Origin: Chryseobacterium angstadtii
GTDB taxonomy: Bacteria > Bacteroidota > Bacteroidia > Flavobacteriales > Weeksellaceae
Reading direction: 5' to 3'
DNA length: 64,000 bases
Assembly (NCBI RefSeq): GCF_001045465.1
Contig: NZ_LFND01000005.1
Location: 186,001 to 250,000 of the forward strand
Below the pieces are notes generated by a model. It had not been told where the DNA came from and did no database searches. It saw only the letters and a list, made by a program, of their open reading frames with translations. Positions 56,943 to 64,000 of the stretch are shown in pieces (position 1 is the first letter of the stretch; every line of letters starts with the position of its first letter). The translations under genes and the position numbers were made by a program.

Positions 56943-58754
56943 ATGATCAAAAAGATTGGAAGTATATTTTTATTGGGATCAATATTATGTGTTCAGGCAC
57001 AGGAAAAGACCACGGATATTGAAAGTGTTGAATTTCAGGGTAAATTTATTTCTACTCCTTATAAAAATGCCAATCAGAATATCACGGTGATTACTAAGGA
57101 GGAAATCTCTAATTCACCGGCAAAAAGTATTGACGAAGTGCTTCAGCAGGTTCCGGGGATGGATATCAGAAGGAGAGGAGCGAATGGTGTTCAGAGTGAC
57201 ATAGGCTTCAGAGGAAGTTCTTTCGAGCAGGTACTTTTGTTGCTGAACGGAATCAGAATGAACGATTCCCAGACGGGACACAATTCCATGAATATCCCTG
57301 TAGATATGGATGATGTGGAAAGAATCGAGATCATAAAAGGTCCGGCAGCCAGACGATTCGGACAGAATGCATATGCCGGGGTTATTAACATTATTACGAA
57401 AACAAATCCCGGAAAACGCGTAAAAATAAGTGCTGACGGAGGTGATTTTGAAACCTATGGCTTCGGTTTCAATGCTCAGTTGGGAAATGAGAAGTTTTCC
57501 AATTCTCTTCAGGCCAATTCCGCTTCATCACAGGGATATATGTACAATACGGACTACGAGATCCGAAATGTTTTCTACCAAAGTAAACTGAATATTAAAA
57601 ACGGGGATTTAAAATTACAGGCAGGTTTTTCGGAAAAGAAATTCGGGGCCAACGGGTTTTATGCCTCTAAAACTGCTACGGAACAATATGAAGAAACTCA
57701 GGCTTCCATTGTAAGTTTAGCGCATCAGCAGACGTTCGGGAATTTGAAAATCAGTTCAAATGCCTATTGGAGAAGAGGTCAGGATATGTATGTTTTTATT
57801 AGAAACAATCCGGGCTTTTACAGGAATATGCATATCGGGAACAATGTAGGTGGGGAAGTGAATTCCAGCTATCAATGGGGATTGGGAACAACCGGCGTGG
57901 GAGTGGAGTTGAGAAAGGAATTTTTAGCGAGTAACAATTTAGGAGAACGAAACCGTTTTGTTTCGCAGGTATTCTTTGAGCATCATTTTTCGTTGCTGGA
58001 TAAAAAACTAAATATCAGTCCGGGAATCTCCTGGGCGAATTATTCTAAGGAAGGGAACTTTTTCTACCCGGGATTGGATGTAGGATATAATTTCAATCAG
58101 AATAATAAAATTTGCGGAAATATTGCCAGAGTTCACAGAGTTCCGACCTTTACGGATCTTTATTACATAAGTAAAACAGAGCAGGGAAATCAAAATCTTC
58201 TTCCCGAAAATGCTGTTTCATCGGAAATTGGATACCAGTATCAGAACAGTAAAATCCTTGCAAAAGTGAGTGGATTTATGAGGAATTCCAACAATTCTAT
58301 CGATTGGGTGAAAAAAAACCTGACTGATCCGGTTTGGTACGCTCAGAATGTAGGGAAAATCGACACAAAAGGAGTTGAAGTTGAATTGAGTCACAGAGCG
58401 TTCAGCTGGTTGAAATATACTGCGGGATATACCTATCTGGACAGCAAAATAAAAGAATCTAATGAATTTGTTTCCAGATATATTCTAGACAATCTGAAGC
58501 ATCAGGTGGTGGCTAAATTAGAAACCAGATTCCTGAAATATTTTACGAATGAATTGGTATACAGGTATAATGAACGCCTAAATCAAGGGAGTTATAATCT
58601 TCTTGATGATAAGCTGAGTTTTGCCAGAAAAGATTTTTCGGTATACGTGTTGGTTAACAATGTGACGGATACAAAATATACGGAAGCTTTTGGGGTAGCT
58701 ATGCCTCAGAGATGGTTCCACTTAGGCTTCTCATACACGATTAATATTAAGTAA
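56943..58754 (+). CDS. TonB-dependent outer-membrane receptor
   Basis: 603 residues. Signal peptide 1-19 (VQA|Q). Plug domain 25-165: NITVITKEEISNSPAKSIDEVLQQVPGMDIRRRGANGVQSDIGFRGSSFEQVLLLLNGIRMND and VERIEIIKGPAARRFGQNAYAGVINIITK, the standard TonB plug pattern. Residues 170-603 form the 22-strand barrel, ending in a terminal Phe-rich strand (RWFHLGFSYTINIK). Shorter than SusC proteins and lacking SusD, so it likely imports a metal chelate, cobalamin or other small nutrient. A DUF2490 protein follows. Confidence 0.93.
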   Translation: MIKKIGSIFLLGSILCVQAQEKTTDIESVEFQGKFISTPYKNANQNITVITKEEISNSPAKSIDEVLQQVPGMDIRRRGANGVQSDIGFRGSSFEQVLLLLNGIRMNDSQTGHNSMNIPVDMDDVERIEIIKGPAARRFGQNAYAGVINIITKTNPGKRVKISADGGDFETYGFGFNAQLGNEKFSNSLQANSASSQGYMYNTDYEIRNVFYQSKLNIKNGDLKLQAGFSEKKFGANGFYASKTATEQYEETQASIVSLAHQQTFGNLKISSNAYWRRGQDMYVFIRNNPGFYRNMHIGNNVGGEVNSSYQWGLGTTGVGVELRKEFLASNNLGERNRFVSQVFFEHHFSLLDKKLNISPGISWANYSKEGNFFYPGLDVGYNFNQNNKICGNIARVHRVPTFTDLYYISKTEQGNQNLLPENAVSSEIGYQYQNSKILAKVSGFMRNSNNSIDWVKKNLTDPVWYAQNVGKIDTKGVEVELSHRAFSWLKYTAGYTYLDSKIKESNEFVSRYILDNLKHQVVAKLETRFLKYFTNELVYRYNERLNQGSYNLLDDKLSFARKDFSVYVLVNNVTDTKYTEAFGVAMPQRWFHLGFSYTINIK

Positions 58755-58806
58755 ATGTTAATTTATTGATTAATTAAAATTAATATTAACAAATTATTAA
58801 ATACTA

Positions 58807-58814
58807 TATTTTTG
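58807..58814 (+). promoter_or_regulatory. -7 element before the DUF2490 gene
   Basis: TATTTTTG, 12 bases before the ATG at 58827. The TTG inside it (58812) gives a longer frame, which is therefore rejected. Confidence 0.6.
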
Positions 58815-58826
58815 CAAAAATTTTTT

Positions 58827-59543
58827 ATGAAACTTTTTTTAAGCCTGAGTTTACTTTTCAGTATAACATTTCTCAAAGCACAGGACCATATTTCCAGCTT
58901 CAACGCAGTGACTCTAACCTACAAGTTTCATCCGAAATTTTTTCTCTATGCAGAAGGACAGCTCAGAGGTAACGAAGATTATACGTATCCGGATTACTAC
59001 GAGATCAAAGGAGGACTGGGATATAATCTGACCAAGAATCATAAGCCTTTTGTAGGACTTGGTAGGTATGTGAACTATAAAGAACACCGCCTGAGCAGAG
59101 AAGAATTCAGGGTTTGGCTTCAGGATGTCATTGATTTCAAAAAAGGGATCGTGAAGTTTGAAAACCGTCTCCGTGCAGAAAAAAGCTGGTTCTATGAGCC
59201 GGCAACCGATAAAGCTTCCCAGAGAATGCGCTACAGGTACCGTCTGAATGTAAGTGTACCTTTGAACGCCAAATCCATTAAAAAAGGAACTGTTTTTGCC
59301 AATGTATATGACGAAATATTCCTGGTAAGCCCTATGAAACCTACTTTCGCAAGAAACAGAGTGTATGGTGGTTTCGGTTATCAGATTGATGACTACTTCG
59401 GAATCCTGACGGGTTATCTTTGGCAGCGTGAGTTTGAAGCGAAAGGAAATAAAAACCTACACTTTGTCTATCTGGCATTAAACATCAATATTGACGATAC
59501 GAATCATCCTGTGAAAACCTATGATTTCCCGGGAGCGGATTAA
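58827..59543 (+). CDS. DUF2490 outer-membrane beta-barrel-like protein
   Basis: 238 residues. Signal peptide 1-19 (LKA|Q), then the DUF2490 pattern of alternating beta-strands (YKFHPKFFLYAEGQLRGNEDYTYPDYYEIKGGLGYNL; RAEKSWFYEP; RMRYRYRLN; GYLWQREFE). Length and strand pattern fit a small barrel, but function is unknown. Follows the TonB receptor, sharing direction but with its own -7 element; the stop overlaps the end of the convergent HD gene by 4 bases. Confidence 0.85.
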   Translation: MKLFLSLSLLFSITFLKAQDHISSFNAVTLTYKFHPKFFLYAEGQLRGNEDYTYPDYYEIKGGLGYNLTKNHKPFVGLGRYVNYKEHRLSREEFRVWLQDVIDFKKGIVKFENRLRAEKSWFYEPATDKASQRMRYRYRLNVSVPLNAKSIKKGTVFANVYDEIFLVSPMKPTFARNRVYGGFGYQIDDYFGILTGYLWQREFEAKGNKNLHFVYLALNINIDDTNHPVKTYDFPGAD

Positions 59544-59986
59544 TACTTCTCTATCAGATAATGATAGGCTTTCAAATATTTGTTGAATCTTTTGATATCT
59601 TTTGGGGTAAGCTCTCTGTTTACCCTTCTGAGGTCCATATTGTCCCGGAGGTCATTTAATTTTACAGCGACAGCCAAAGGTGACCTTTCTGTTCTTTTAA
59701 CGAACTCATCGTAATCTTCTTCAGGATCAAATTTGGTGAGACAGCTGATGGCAAAAATAATGTATTCGGGAAAACCTTCGGCTCTTAGATATTCAAGGCT
59801 GAACTCTTCCGGGTGATCTTCCACCACATCATGAAGAACGCCAACAATCTTTTCGTCGAGTGTTTTGCCGTATTCCATGACACGCATGACGTGTGCAATG
59901 TAGGGAGCATGGTATTTGTCTGTTTGTCCTTTGTGTGCCTTATCGGCTATTTTTATAGCTCTGTTGAGCAATTCTTCTTTTGTCAT
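59540..59986 (-). CDS. HD-domain phosphohydrolase, small SpoT-like type
   Basis: 148 residues. Motifs of the HD hydrolase fold: YIAHVMRV (first His), LHDVVEDHP (HD pair then the E-D catalytic residues, about 51-58) and VKLNDLRDNM (final Asp, about 108). The pattern is that of MESH1/SpoT-like (p)ppGpp hydrolases. No RelA synthetase domain. Cytosolic. Overlaps the end of the DUF2490 gene tail to tail. Confidence 0.88.
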   Translation of the reverse strand: MTKEELLNRAIKIADKAHKGQTDKYHAPYIAHVMRVMEYGKTLDEKIVGVLHDVVEDHPEEFSLEYLRAEGFPEYIIFAISCLTKFDPEEDYDEFVKRTERSPLAVAVKLNDLRDNMDLRRVNRELTPKDIKRFNKYLKAYHYLIEKY

Positions 59987-60014
59987 TTCAAATAGAAAAT
60001 AGAATACAAAAATA

Positions 60015-60045
60015 AAAAATGCCTTAAAAAATAAGGCATTTTTAT
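60015..60045. terminator. Bidirectional terminator between HD and YegP genes
   Basis: ATGCCTTA/TAAGGCAT stem within A and T tracts on both sides. Confidence 0.75.
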
Positions 60046-60065
60046 TGAGATTATTTTAAGTAAAA

Positions 60066-60401
60066 TTAAAGAGCAGTTTCATCTTCCACGGAAGCAGTCG
60101 GGGCGTTGTTTTTTACGGATTCTATACCGTTTTCCATGCCGTTTTCAGATTCGTACATCTGGCTGGTTCCTATGATCTGACCATTTCCGGCCTTTAAATT
60201 GAAATAGCAGCGGCCGTCTTTGGCTGTATTTCTTTCAAACTTCGAATCGTCCTGAGAATTGGTGCGTACAGATTCTATTCCGTTTTCACAGGATGCTTTT
60301 GAGCTGTATCCCTGGCTCGTTAAGATCACCTGTCCGTTTCCGGCTTTCAGATTGAATTGAAATTCTCCGTTTGTTCTTGTCGAGATAATAAATTTTCCCA
60401 T
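60066..60401 (-). CDS. YegP/DUF1508 family protein with two repeats
   Basis: 111 residues composed of two DUF1508 units of about 50 residues, each with F-x-FNLKAGNGQ[VI]I-x-TSQ-Y and [CG]xNGIESV: residues 10-50 and 62-102. The ending is acidic (VEDETAL). Small cytosolic proteins of this kind are common in proteobacteria and Bacteroidota; function unknown. Single gene. Confidence 0.9.
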   Translation of the reverse strand: MGKFIISTRTNGEFQFNLKAGNGQVILTSQGYSSKASCENGIESVRTNSQDDSKFERNTAKDGRCYFNLKAGNGQIIGTSQMYESENGMENGIESVKNNAPTASVEDETAL

Positions 60402-60798
60402 AGTAATTAGTTTTTGTAATTGGGTTAGTGGTTTGTAATTATTTAAAAGGTACTTCTTTTTTCAAGATACCGTTGTATTTTGGCTTTATTCTGTCTTTTG
60501 GAGCAAAGAAAGATGAATATAGATATGTAGTAAAGACTTGTGTTTTTATTAACATATTGAAAGTGTGAGTGATCTCTGGTTGTTTTTAATGATTAAAAAT
60601 AGCAAAAAAATTAATAATAACAAAATAACCTTCGCGAAGGTTCGATCAACAAAAAATTGAATTATCTCATTTAGAACTTGCGATGTGTGATTAACCTTTT
60701 TAGAAAACGGAACTTTTAGTTGTCCCGAATAATAATAAAAAGTAGTTGGAGATCTGAAAAAAAACTCTATTTTTGGCCATTAAAAAAAAACTAAAACT
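60402..60798. other. 397-base intergenic region with a 16-bp palindrome and a DUF805 promoter
   Basis: 60627-60642 is AACCTTCGCGAAGGTT, a perfect 16-bp palindrome without a T tract. 60746-60775 is the DUF805 promoter. No ORF over about 20 codons was convincing. Confidence 0.55.
60746..60775 (+). promoter_or_regulatory. Promoter of the DUF805 gene
   Basis: TTG (60746-60748), 19 bases, TATTTTTG (60768-60775): an exact match to the Bacteroidota consensus TTG-N19-TAnnTTTG. The ATG at 60799 follows after 23 bases. Confidence 0.75.
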
Positions 60799-61203
60799 AT
60801 GAAATGGTATTTAAAAGTATTAAAGCAGTATGCTGATTTTAAGGGAAGAGCAAGAAGAACCGAATACTGGATGTATGTATTGTTTAATATGATCTTCGCA
60901 ATTGCAGCCCTGGTATTGGATAATCTTTTAGGATTGAAATTTAACGAGCAAATACCTTACGGATTTATTTATCTGATGTATGGATTGGCTACTTTCATCC
61001 CAGGATTAGCAGTACTTGTTAGAAGATTACATGACGTTGATAAAAGCGGATGGTGGTTTTTTATATCTTTGATCCCAATTATTGGAACTATTTGGTTACT
61101 TGTACTCCTGGCAACAGATGGAACTCCGGGGTCTAATCAGTATGGTGTAAATCCTAAAGAAAATTTCAATGAGATAAATGAAATCGGACAAAAACAGATG
61201 TAA
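60799..61203 (+). CDS. DUF805 membrane protein
   Basis: 134 residues. The family pattern is present: YLKVLKQYADFKGRARRTEYWMYVLFN at the start, four hydrophobic helices, VRRLHDVDKSGWWFF and LLATDGTPGSNQYG near the end. YhaH/DUF805 proteins are inner-membrane proteins of unknown function. Single gene with a strong promoter and a terminator. Confidence 0.93.
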   Translation: MKWYLKVLKQYADFKGRARRTEYWMYVLFNMIFAIAALVLDNLLGLKFNEQIPYGFIYLMYGLATFIPGLAVLVRRLHDVDKSGWWFFISLIPIIGTIWLLVLLATDGTPGSNQYGVNPKENFNEINEIGQKQM

Positions 61204-61234
61204 TTTTAAAAAGAATTACAACCCATATTAATAT

Positions 61235-61266
61235 AAAAACGCTCCAAATTTTTGGAGCGTTTTTTA
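61235..61266. terminator. Bidirectional terminator between DUF805 and acyl-CoA dehydrogenase genes
   Basis: ACGCTCCAAA/TTTGGAGCGT stem with A and T tracts on both sides. Confidence 0.85.
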
Positions 61267-61284
61267 TTGTATTTAAAATAATGT

Positions 61285-63060
61285 TTAGTAATTACCTTTC
61301 GCAATATAGTGTGCCGCAATCTTTTCAGTTAAAGCCACTACATTCGGATGATTGGTATATTTAGTAAACCTTCTTAGACCCGAAAGCATCATTCTCTGCT
61401 CATCACCTTCCGCGAAAGAAATAATTCCTTCTTTAGCAGCTACGATGATTTTTTCAACTCCTTTGTAAAGGTTCAGCTGAGCCATTGCAGCTTCCACAGA
61501 ATCAGGAGAGAAGTGTTTTTCAGCTCTTAATATGGCAGATTCCGCCATATAGATCTGGTTAAGGATTTCAGAAGCATTTAATAATAAGTGCTGCTGTTTT
61601 TCAATATCCATCATATATTTCTGAAGTGCAGCTCCGGAAACCATAAGGAATACCTTTTTAAGATTCGCAATAATTGCTTTTTCCTCACTCATGAACGCTG
61701 AATAATCAGGAACTTCAAATGAAGGAATTCCCATCAGTTCTTTGCTGATTGCCATAGCCGGAGACAGAAGATCCAGTTCCCCTTTCATTGCTCTCTTAAT
61801 CAACATTCCAACGGATAATAATCTGTTGATTTCATTGGTTCCCTCATAAATTCTTGAAATTCTTGAGTCTCTCCATGCAGCTTCCATAGGAGTATCTTCA
61901 GAGAATCCCATACCGCCGTATACCTGGATTCCTTCATCAGCTGTGTGCTGTGCAAGATCAGATACAAAAACTTTAAGGATAGAACATTCTACTGCGAATT
62001 CTTCCACTCCTTTAAGCTCTGCCGCCTGATGATCCATTCCTCCGGCTACCAGTTCGTCAATTTTATCCTGAACATCTTTAGCTGCTCTGTATGAACCTGC
62101 TTCACTTACGAAAACACCGGTTGCCATTTCAGCAATTTTCTTTCTGATGGCTCCGAAAGTAGAAATAGAAACTCCAAACTGCTTTCTTTCGTTAGCGTAC
62201 TGGATAGAGTGGTTTAAAATTCTTCTCTGAGCATCCAGACATGCAGCTGCCAGCTTGATACGGCCTACATTCAGGGCATTTAAAGCAATCTTAAATCCGT
62301 TGTTTCTTTCTCCTAATAGATTTTCAACAGGAATTTTCATATCGTTGAAGAAAACCTGACGGGTAGAAGAGGCACGGATTCCTAATTTATGCTCTTCCTC
62401 ACCGAAAGTAATGCTTCCCGGATTTTCAAGCTCCGAACGGTTAATGATGAAACCTGTAATATTTTTGTCATCATCTATTTTCGCGAATAATGTGAATGTA
62501 TCTGCAAATCCTGCATTGGAAATCCACATTTTCTGACCATTGATGATATAATGTTTTCCGTCTTCGGAAAGTTTAGCTCTTGTTTTTCCTGAGTTGGCAT
62601 CAGAACCTGCATCCGGCTCAGTTAAGCAATAAGCCCCAAATTTTGTACCTGTTGCCAGATCCGGAAGGTATTTTTTCTTTTGCTCTTCAGTACCGTAAAG
62701 TACGATAGGAAGAGTTCCGATTCCGGTGTGTGCTCCATAAGCAGTCGCTAGTGAACCCGTTACTCCGGAAATATAATCGCAGGCAAGCATGGTTGTAACA
62801 AAACCCATTCCCAGACCGCCGTATTCTTCAGGAACAGATATTCCCAACAAGCCCATATCTCCAAGTTTACGCATTGTTTCTTCAGTGAATGCATAATCTT
62901 TCTTTTCAAAACGTTCTTTCTGTGGAACAACTTCTCTGTCGATGAATTCTTTAGCAGAATCACGAAGCATTTTTTGCTCTTCGTTCAGTTCCTCAATACT
63001 GAAAATGTCATTCGCAGGAATTTCCTTAATCAGGAACTCTCCGCCCTTTAATGTAGCCAT
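61285..63060 (-). CDS. Acyl-CoA dehydrogenase, long-form (VLCAD/ACAD9-type length)
   Basis: 591-residue cytosolic FAD enzyme catalysing the first step of fatty-acid beta-oxidation. N-terminal domain with GLLGISVPEEYGGLG, middle strand region KFGAYCLTEPDAGSDANSGKTRAKL (FAD/substrate), WISNAG; C-terminal domain with RKQFGV, YGGMGFSEDTPMEAAWRDSRISRIYEGTNEINRLL (catalytic-Glu region). A C-terminal extension of about 150 residues makes it VLCAD-like. Lies downstream of thiolase and the four-helix-bundle gene on the same strand. Confidence 0.95.
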   Translation of the reverse strand: MATLKGGEFLIKEIPANDIFSIEELNEEQKMLRDSAKEFIDREVVPQKERFEKKDYAFTEETMRKLGDMGLLGISVPEEYGGLGMGFVTTMLACDYISGVTGSLATAYGAHTGIGTLPIVLYGTEEQKKKYLPDLATGTKFGAYCLTEPDAGSDANSGKTRAKLSEDGKHYIINGQKMWISNAGFADTFTLFAKIDDDKNITGFIINRSELENPGSITFGEEEHKLGIRASSTRQVFFNDMKIPVENLLGERNNGFKIALNALNVGRIKLAAACLDAQRRILNHSIQYANERKQFGVSISTFGAIRKKIAEMATGVFVSEAGSYRAAKDVQDKIDELVAGGMDHQAAELKGVEEFAVECSILKVFVSDLAQHTADEGIQVYGGMGFSEDTPMEAAWRDSRISRIYEGTNEINRLLSVGMLIKRAMKGELDLLSPAMAISKELMGIPSFEVPDYSAFMSEEKAIIANLKKVFLMVSGAALQKYMMDIEKQQHLLLNASEILNQIYMAESAILRAEKHFSPDSVEAAMAQLNLYKGVEKIIVAAKEGIISFAEGDEQRMMLSGLRRFTKYTNHPNVVALTEKIAAHYIAKGNY

Positions 63061-63089
63061 ATATTATTTTGTTTTTTAATAAGATTTTG

Positions 63090-63496
63090 AAGAATAAAGA
63101 GAAAAGAATAAAGACTTTAATGGGTTAGATTTTTTTGAAAGCCTGAAATTATTCTCTGTAATTCTATGATTTTATTTTCTATATTTTCCATTTTAGACGA
63201 CTCAAAATAACCTCTGTGATTTGAGATAATGATTTGAGTCTGTAATTCATAAAGAGAGCCAAGACTTATTTCTAAAAACCGATTAAAATCTTTATTAGAG
63301 CTTCTGCTAGAACCTTCCGCAATATTGGAAGCAACAGAAACAGCACATCTTCTAAGCTGGGATTTCAGTCCGAATTCTTCGCTTTTGGGATAAGTATCGG
63401 TTATAGCATATGTTTCATCAGCTAATTCAATGGATAATTTCCAGATGTTTAGGTTTTTGAAATTATGCTTCATCTTGGTCTTTTCTCTTTATTCTT
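63090..63496. mobile_element. Intervening-sequence-like unit bounded by 18-bp inverted repeats
   Basis: AAGAATAAAGAGAAAAGA at 63090-63107 and its exact complement at 63479-63496 flank the four-helix-bundle gene: 9 bases from the stop and 5 bases from the start. In the transcript the two ends would pair into a long hairpin base, as in 23S rRNA intervening sequences. No transposase, and no target duplication was evident. The unit is inside the thiolase-to-dehydrogenase operon. Confidence 0.65.
63117..63473 (-). CDS. Four-helix-bundle protein, 23S rRNA intervening-sequence (S23/IVP) family
   Basis: 118 residues, all helical. Family pattern: FKNLNIWKLSIELADETYAITDTYPKSEEFGLKSQLRRCAVSVASNIAEGSSRSSNKDFNRFLEISLGSLYELQTQIIIS in style (the LxxQxRR-A-x-S-x-x-xNIAEG core is diagnostic). 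Relatives are encoded in intervening sequences of 23S rRNA and as scattered single genes near transposon-like repeats. Probably pentameric and nucleic-acid binding. Its position between two beta-oxidation genes, within 18-bp inverted repeats, suggests insertion rather than a metabolic role. Confidence 0.92.
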   Translation of the reverse strand: MKHNFKNLNIWKLSIELADETYAITDTYPKSEEFGLKSQLRRCAVSVASNIAEGSSRSSNKDFNRFLEISLGSLYELQTQIIISNHRGYFESSKMENIENKIIELQRIISGFQKNLTH

Positions 63497-63515
63497 TACT
63501 CTTTTTGTCCATTAA

Positions 63516-64000
63516 TTAAAGAAGCTCAAAGATGGAAGCCGCTCCCTGGCCTGTACCCACACACATAGATACCATTCCGTATTTGTTGCCGCGTCTTCTC
63601 ATTTCGTCAAGAAGCTGAACCGTTAATTTGGTTCCGGTACATCCAAGCGGGTGACCAAGAGCAATAGCACCTCCGTTGACATTTAAGATATCAGGGTTTA
63701 GACCTAATTCTTTTTTAATGGCTACAGATTGTGATGCGAAGGCTTCGTTTAATTCAATTAAGTCAATATCTTTTAATTCAAGACCTGCTTGTTTTAATGC
63801 TTTTGGAATAGCATAAATAGGACCCATACCCATAATTCTAGGCTCTAAACCTGCTGCTGCATAAGCCACTAATCTGGCTTCCGGTTCAAGACCTAATTCT
63901 TTCACCATTTCTTCACTCATTGCCATTACAAAAGCAGCTCCGTCACTCATCTGAGATGAATTCCCGGCCGTTACGGTTCCTCCGTTGGCGAATACAGGTC
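63516..64000 (-). CDS. Acetyl-CoA C-acyltransferase (thiolase), 5' part cut by window edge
   Basis: The C-terminal 161 residues of a thiolase catalysing the last step of beta-oxidation. Visible: FANGGTVTAGNSSQMSDGAAFV, NEAFASQ, NVNGGAIALGHPLGCTGTKL (GHPxGxxG; catalytic His) and MCVGTGQGAASIFELL with the C-terminal catalytic Cys (CxGxGxGAA). Reading continues through the window edge without a stop. It is the upstream gene of the beta-oxidation operon seen here. Confidence 0.95.
   Translation of the reverse strand, partial: PVFANGGTVTAGNSSQMSDGAAFVMAMSEEMVKELGLEPEARLVAYAAAGLEPRIMGMGPIYAIPKALKQAGLELKDIDLIELNEAFASQSVAIKKELGLNPDILNVNGGAIALGHPLGCTGTKLTVQLLDEMRRRGNKYGMVSMCVGTGQGAASIFELL

Noticed and set aside
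1..64000. CRISPR array, prophage or complete insertion sequence
   Set aside because: No regularly spaced repeats, no phage structural genes, no transposase with terminal repeats seen. The only IS-like features are orphan HTH proteins and the 63090-63496 unit.

Overview
The window is a chromosomal segment of a Flavobacteriales bacterium, most likely Chryseobacterium or a close relative (Weeksellaceae, Bacteroidota). The evidence is an AT-rich sequence with -7 promoter elements of the Bacteroidota type (TAnnTTTG), several secreted proteins with type IX secretion (T9SS) C-terminal sorting domains, a pdhA-pdhC pair without pdhB, small HTH proteins and TPR-HTH regulators of a kind I associate with this genus, and intergenic palindromes. 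I saw no prophage, CRISPR array, rRNA or complete insertion sequence. There is one tRNA, Arg(CCU).

Layout. 0-6 kb, minus strand: a copper-type P1B ATPase (3' end cut by the window edge), its likely regulator (AraC with a fused metal-binding domain), an acyl-CoA thioesterase, a small Cro-type regulator, a BlaI-like regulator and a PAP2 membrane phosphatase, with a plus-strand RNA-binding protein between them. 6-17 kb, plus strand: housekeeping genes, namely pyruvate dehydrogenase E1-alpha and E2, a LolD-type ABC ATPase, an L,D-transpeptidase-like protein, RadC, an unknown protein, a PhyH oxygenase, soluble pyrophosphatase and a membrane pyrophosphatase fused to an OmpA domain. A 139-bp tandem duplication follows. 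17.6-27 kb: an aminotransferase, an M28 peptidase, a GNAT/VOC/endonuclease-V-like trio, a GEVED T9SS protein, a large SNF2 helicase and a FabH-like ketosynthase.

28-35 kb is the most interesting part. Two paralogous lipoprotein hydrolases, a MocR-type regulator that has lost its PLP lysine, small HTH genes, a 54-codon ORF and a secreted protein are preceded by seven copies of one 61-bp promoter module: CTGG-type hexamer, 17 bases, CTGG-type hexamer, 24 bases, TTTnTTTG. The spacing is exact in all seven. This looks like an undescribed local regulon, with the MocR protein as the best candidate regulator.

35-52 kb is accessory: an SDR/AraC pair, a triple-repeat T9SS protein, an EamA exporter, the tRNA, an SGNH/PKD T9SS protein preceded by a 36-residue small ORF with its own terminator, two convergent TPR-HTH regulators, a four-gene membrane/lipoprotein operon, two C1q-like secreted proteins, a pair of perfect DnaA boxes and a family of extragenic palindromes. 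52-64 kb: uvrA with an upstream YD-repeat protein, a possible 16-residue peptide gene, a TonB-dependent receptor with a DUF2490 protein, HD, YegP and DUF805 proteins, and a fatty-acid beta-oxidation operon (thiolase, acyl-CoA dehydrogenase). That operon is interrupted by a four-helix-bundle (S23/IVP-like) gene bounded by perfect 18-bp inverted repeats, which resembles a 23S rRNA intervening sequence moved into an mRNA.

All functions are read from motifs and memory of families. No search or folding program was run.
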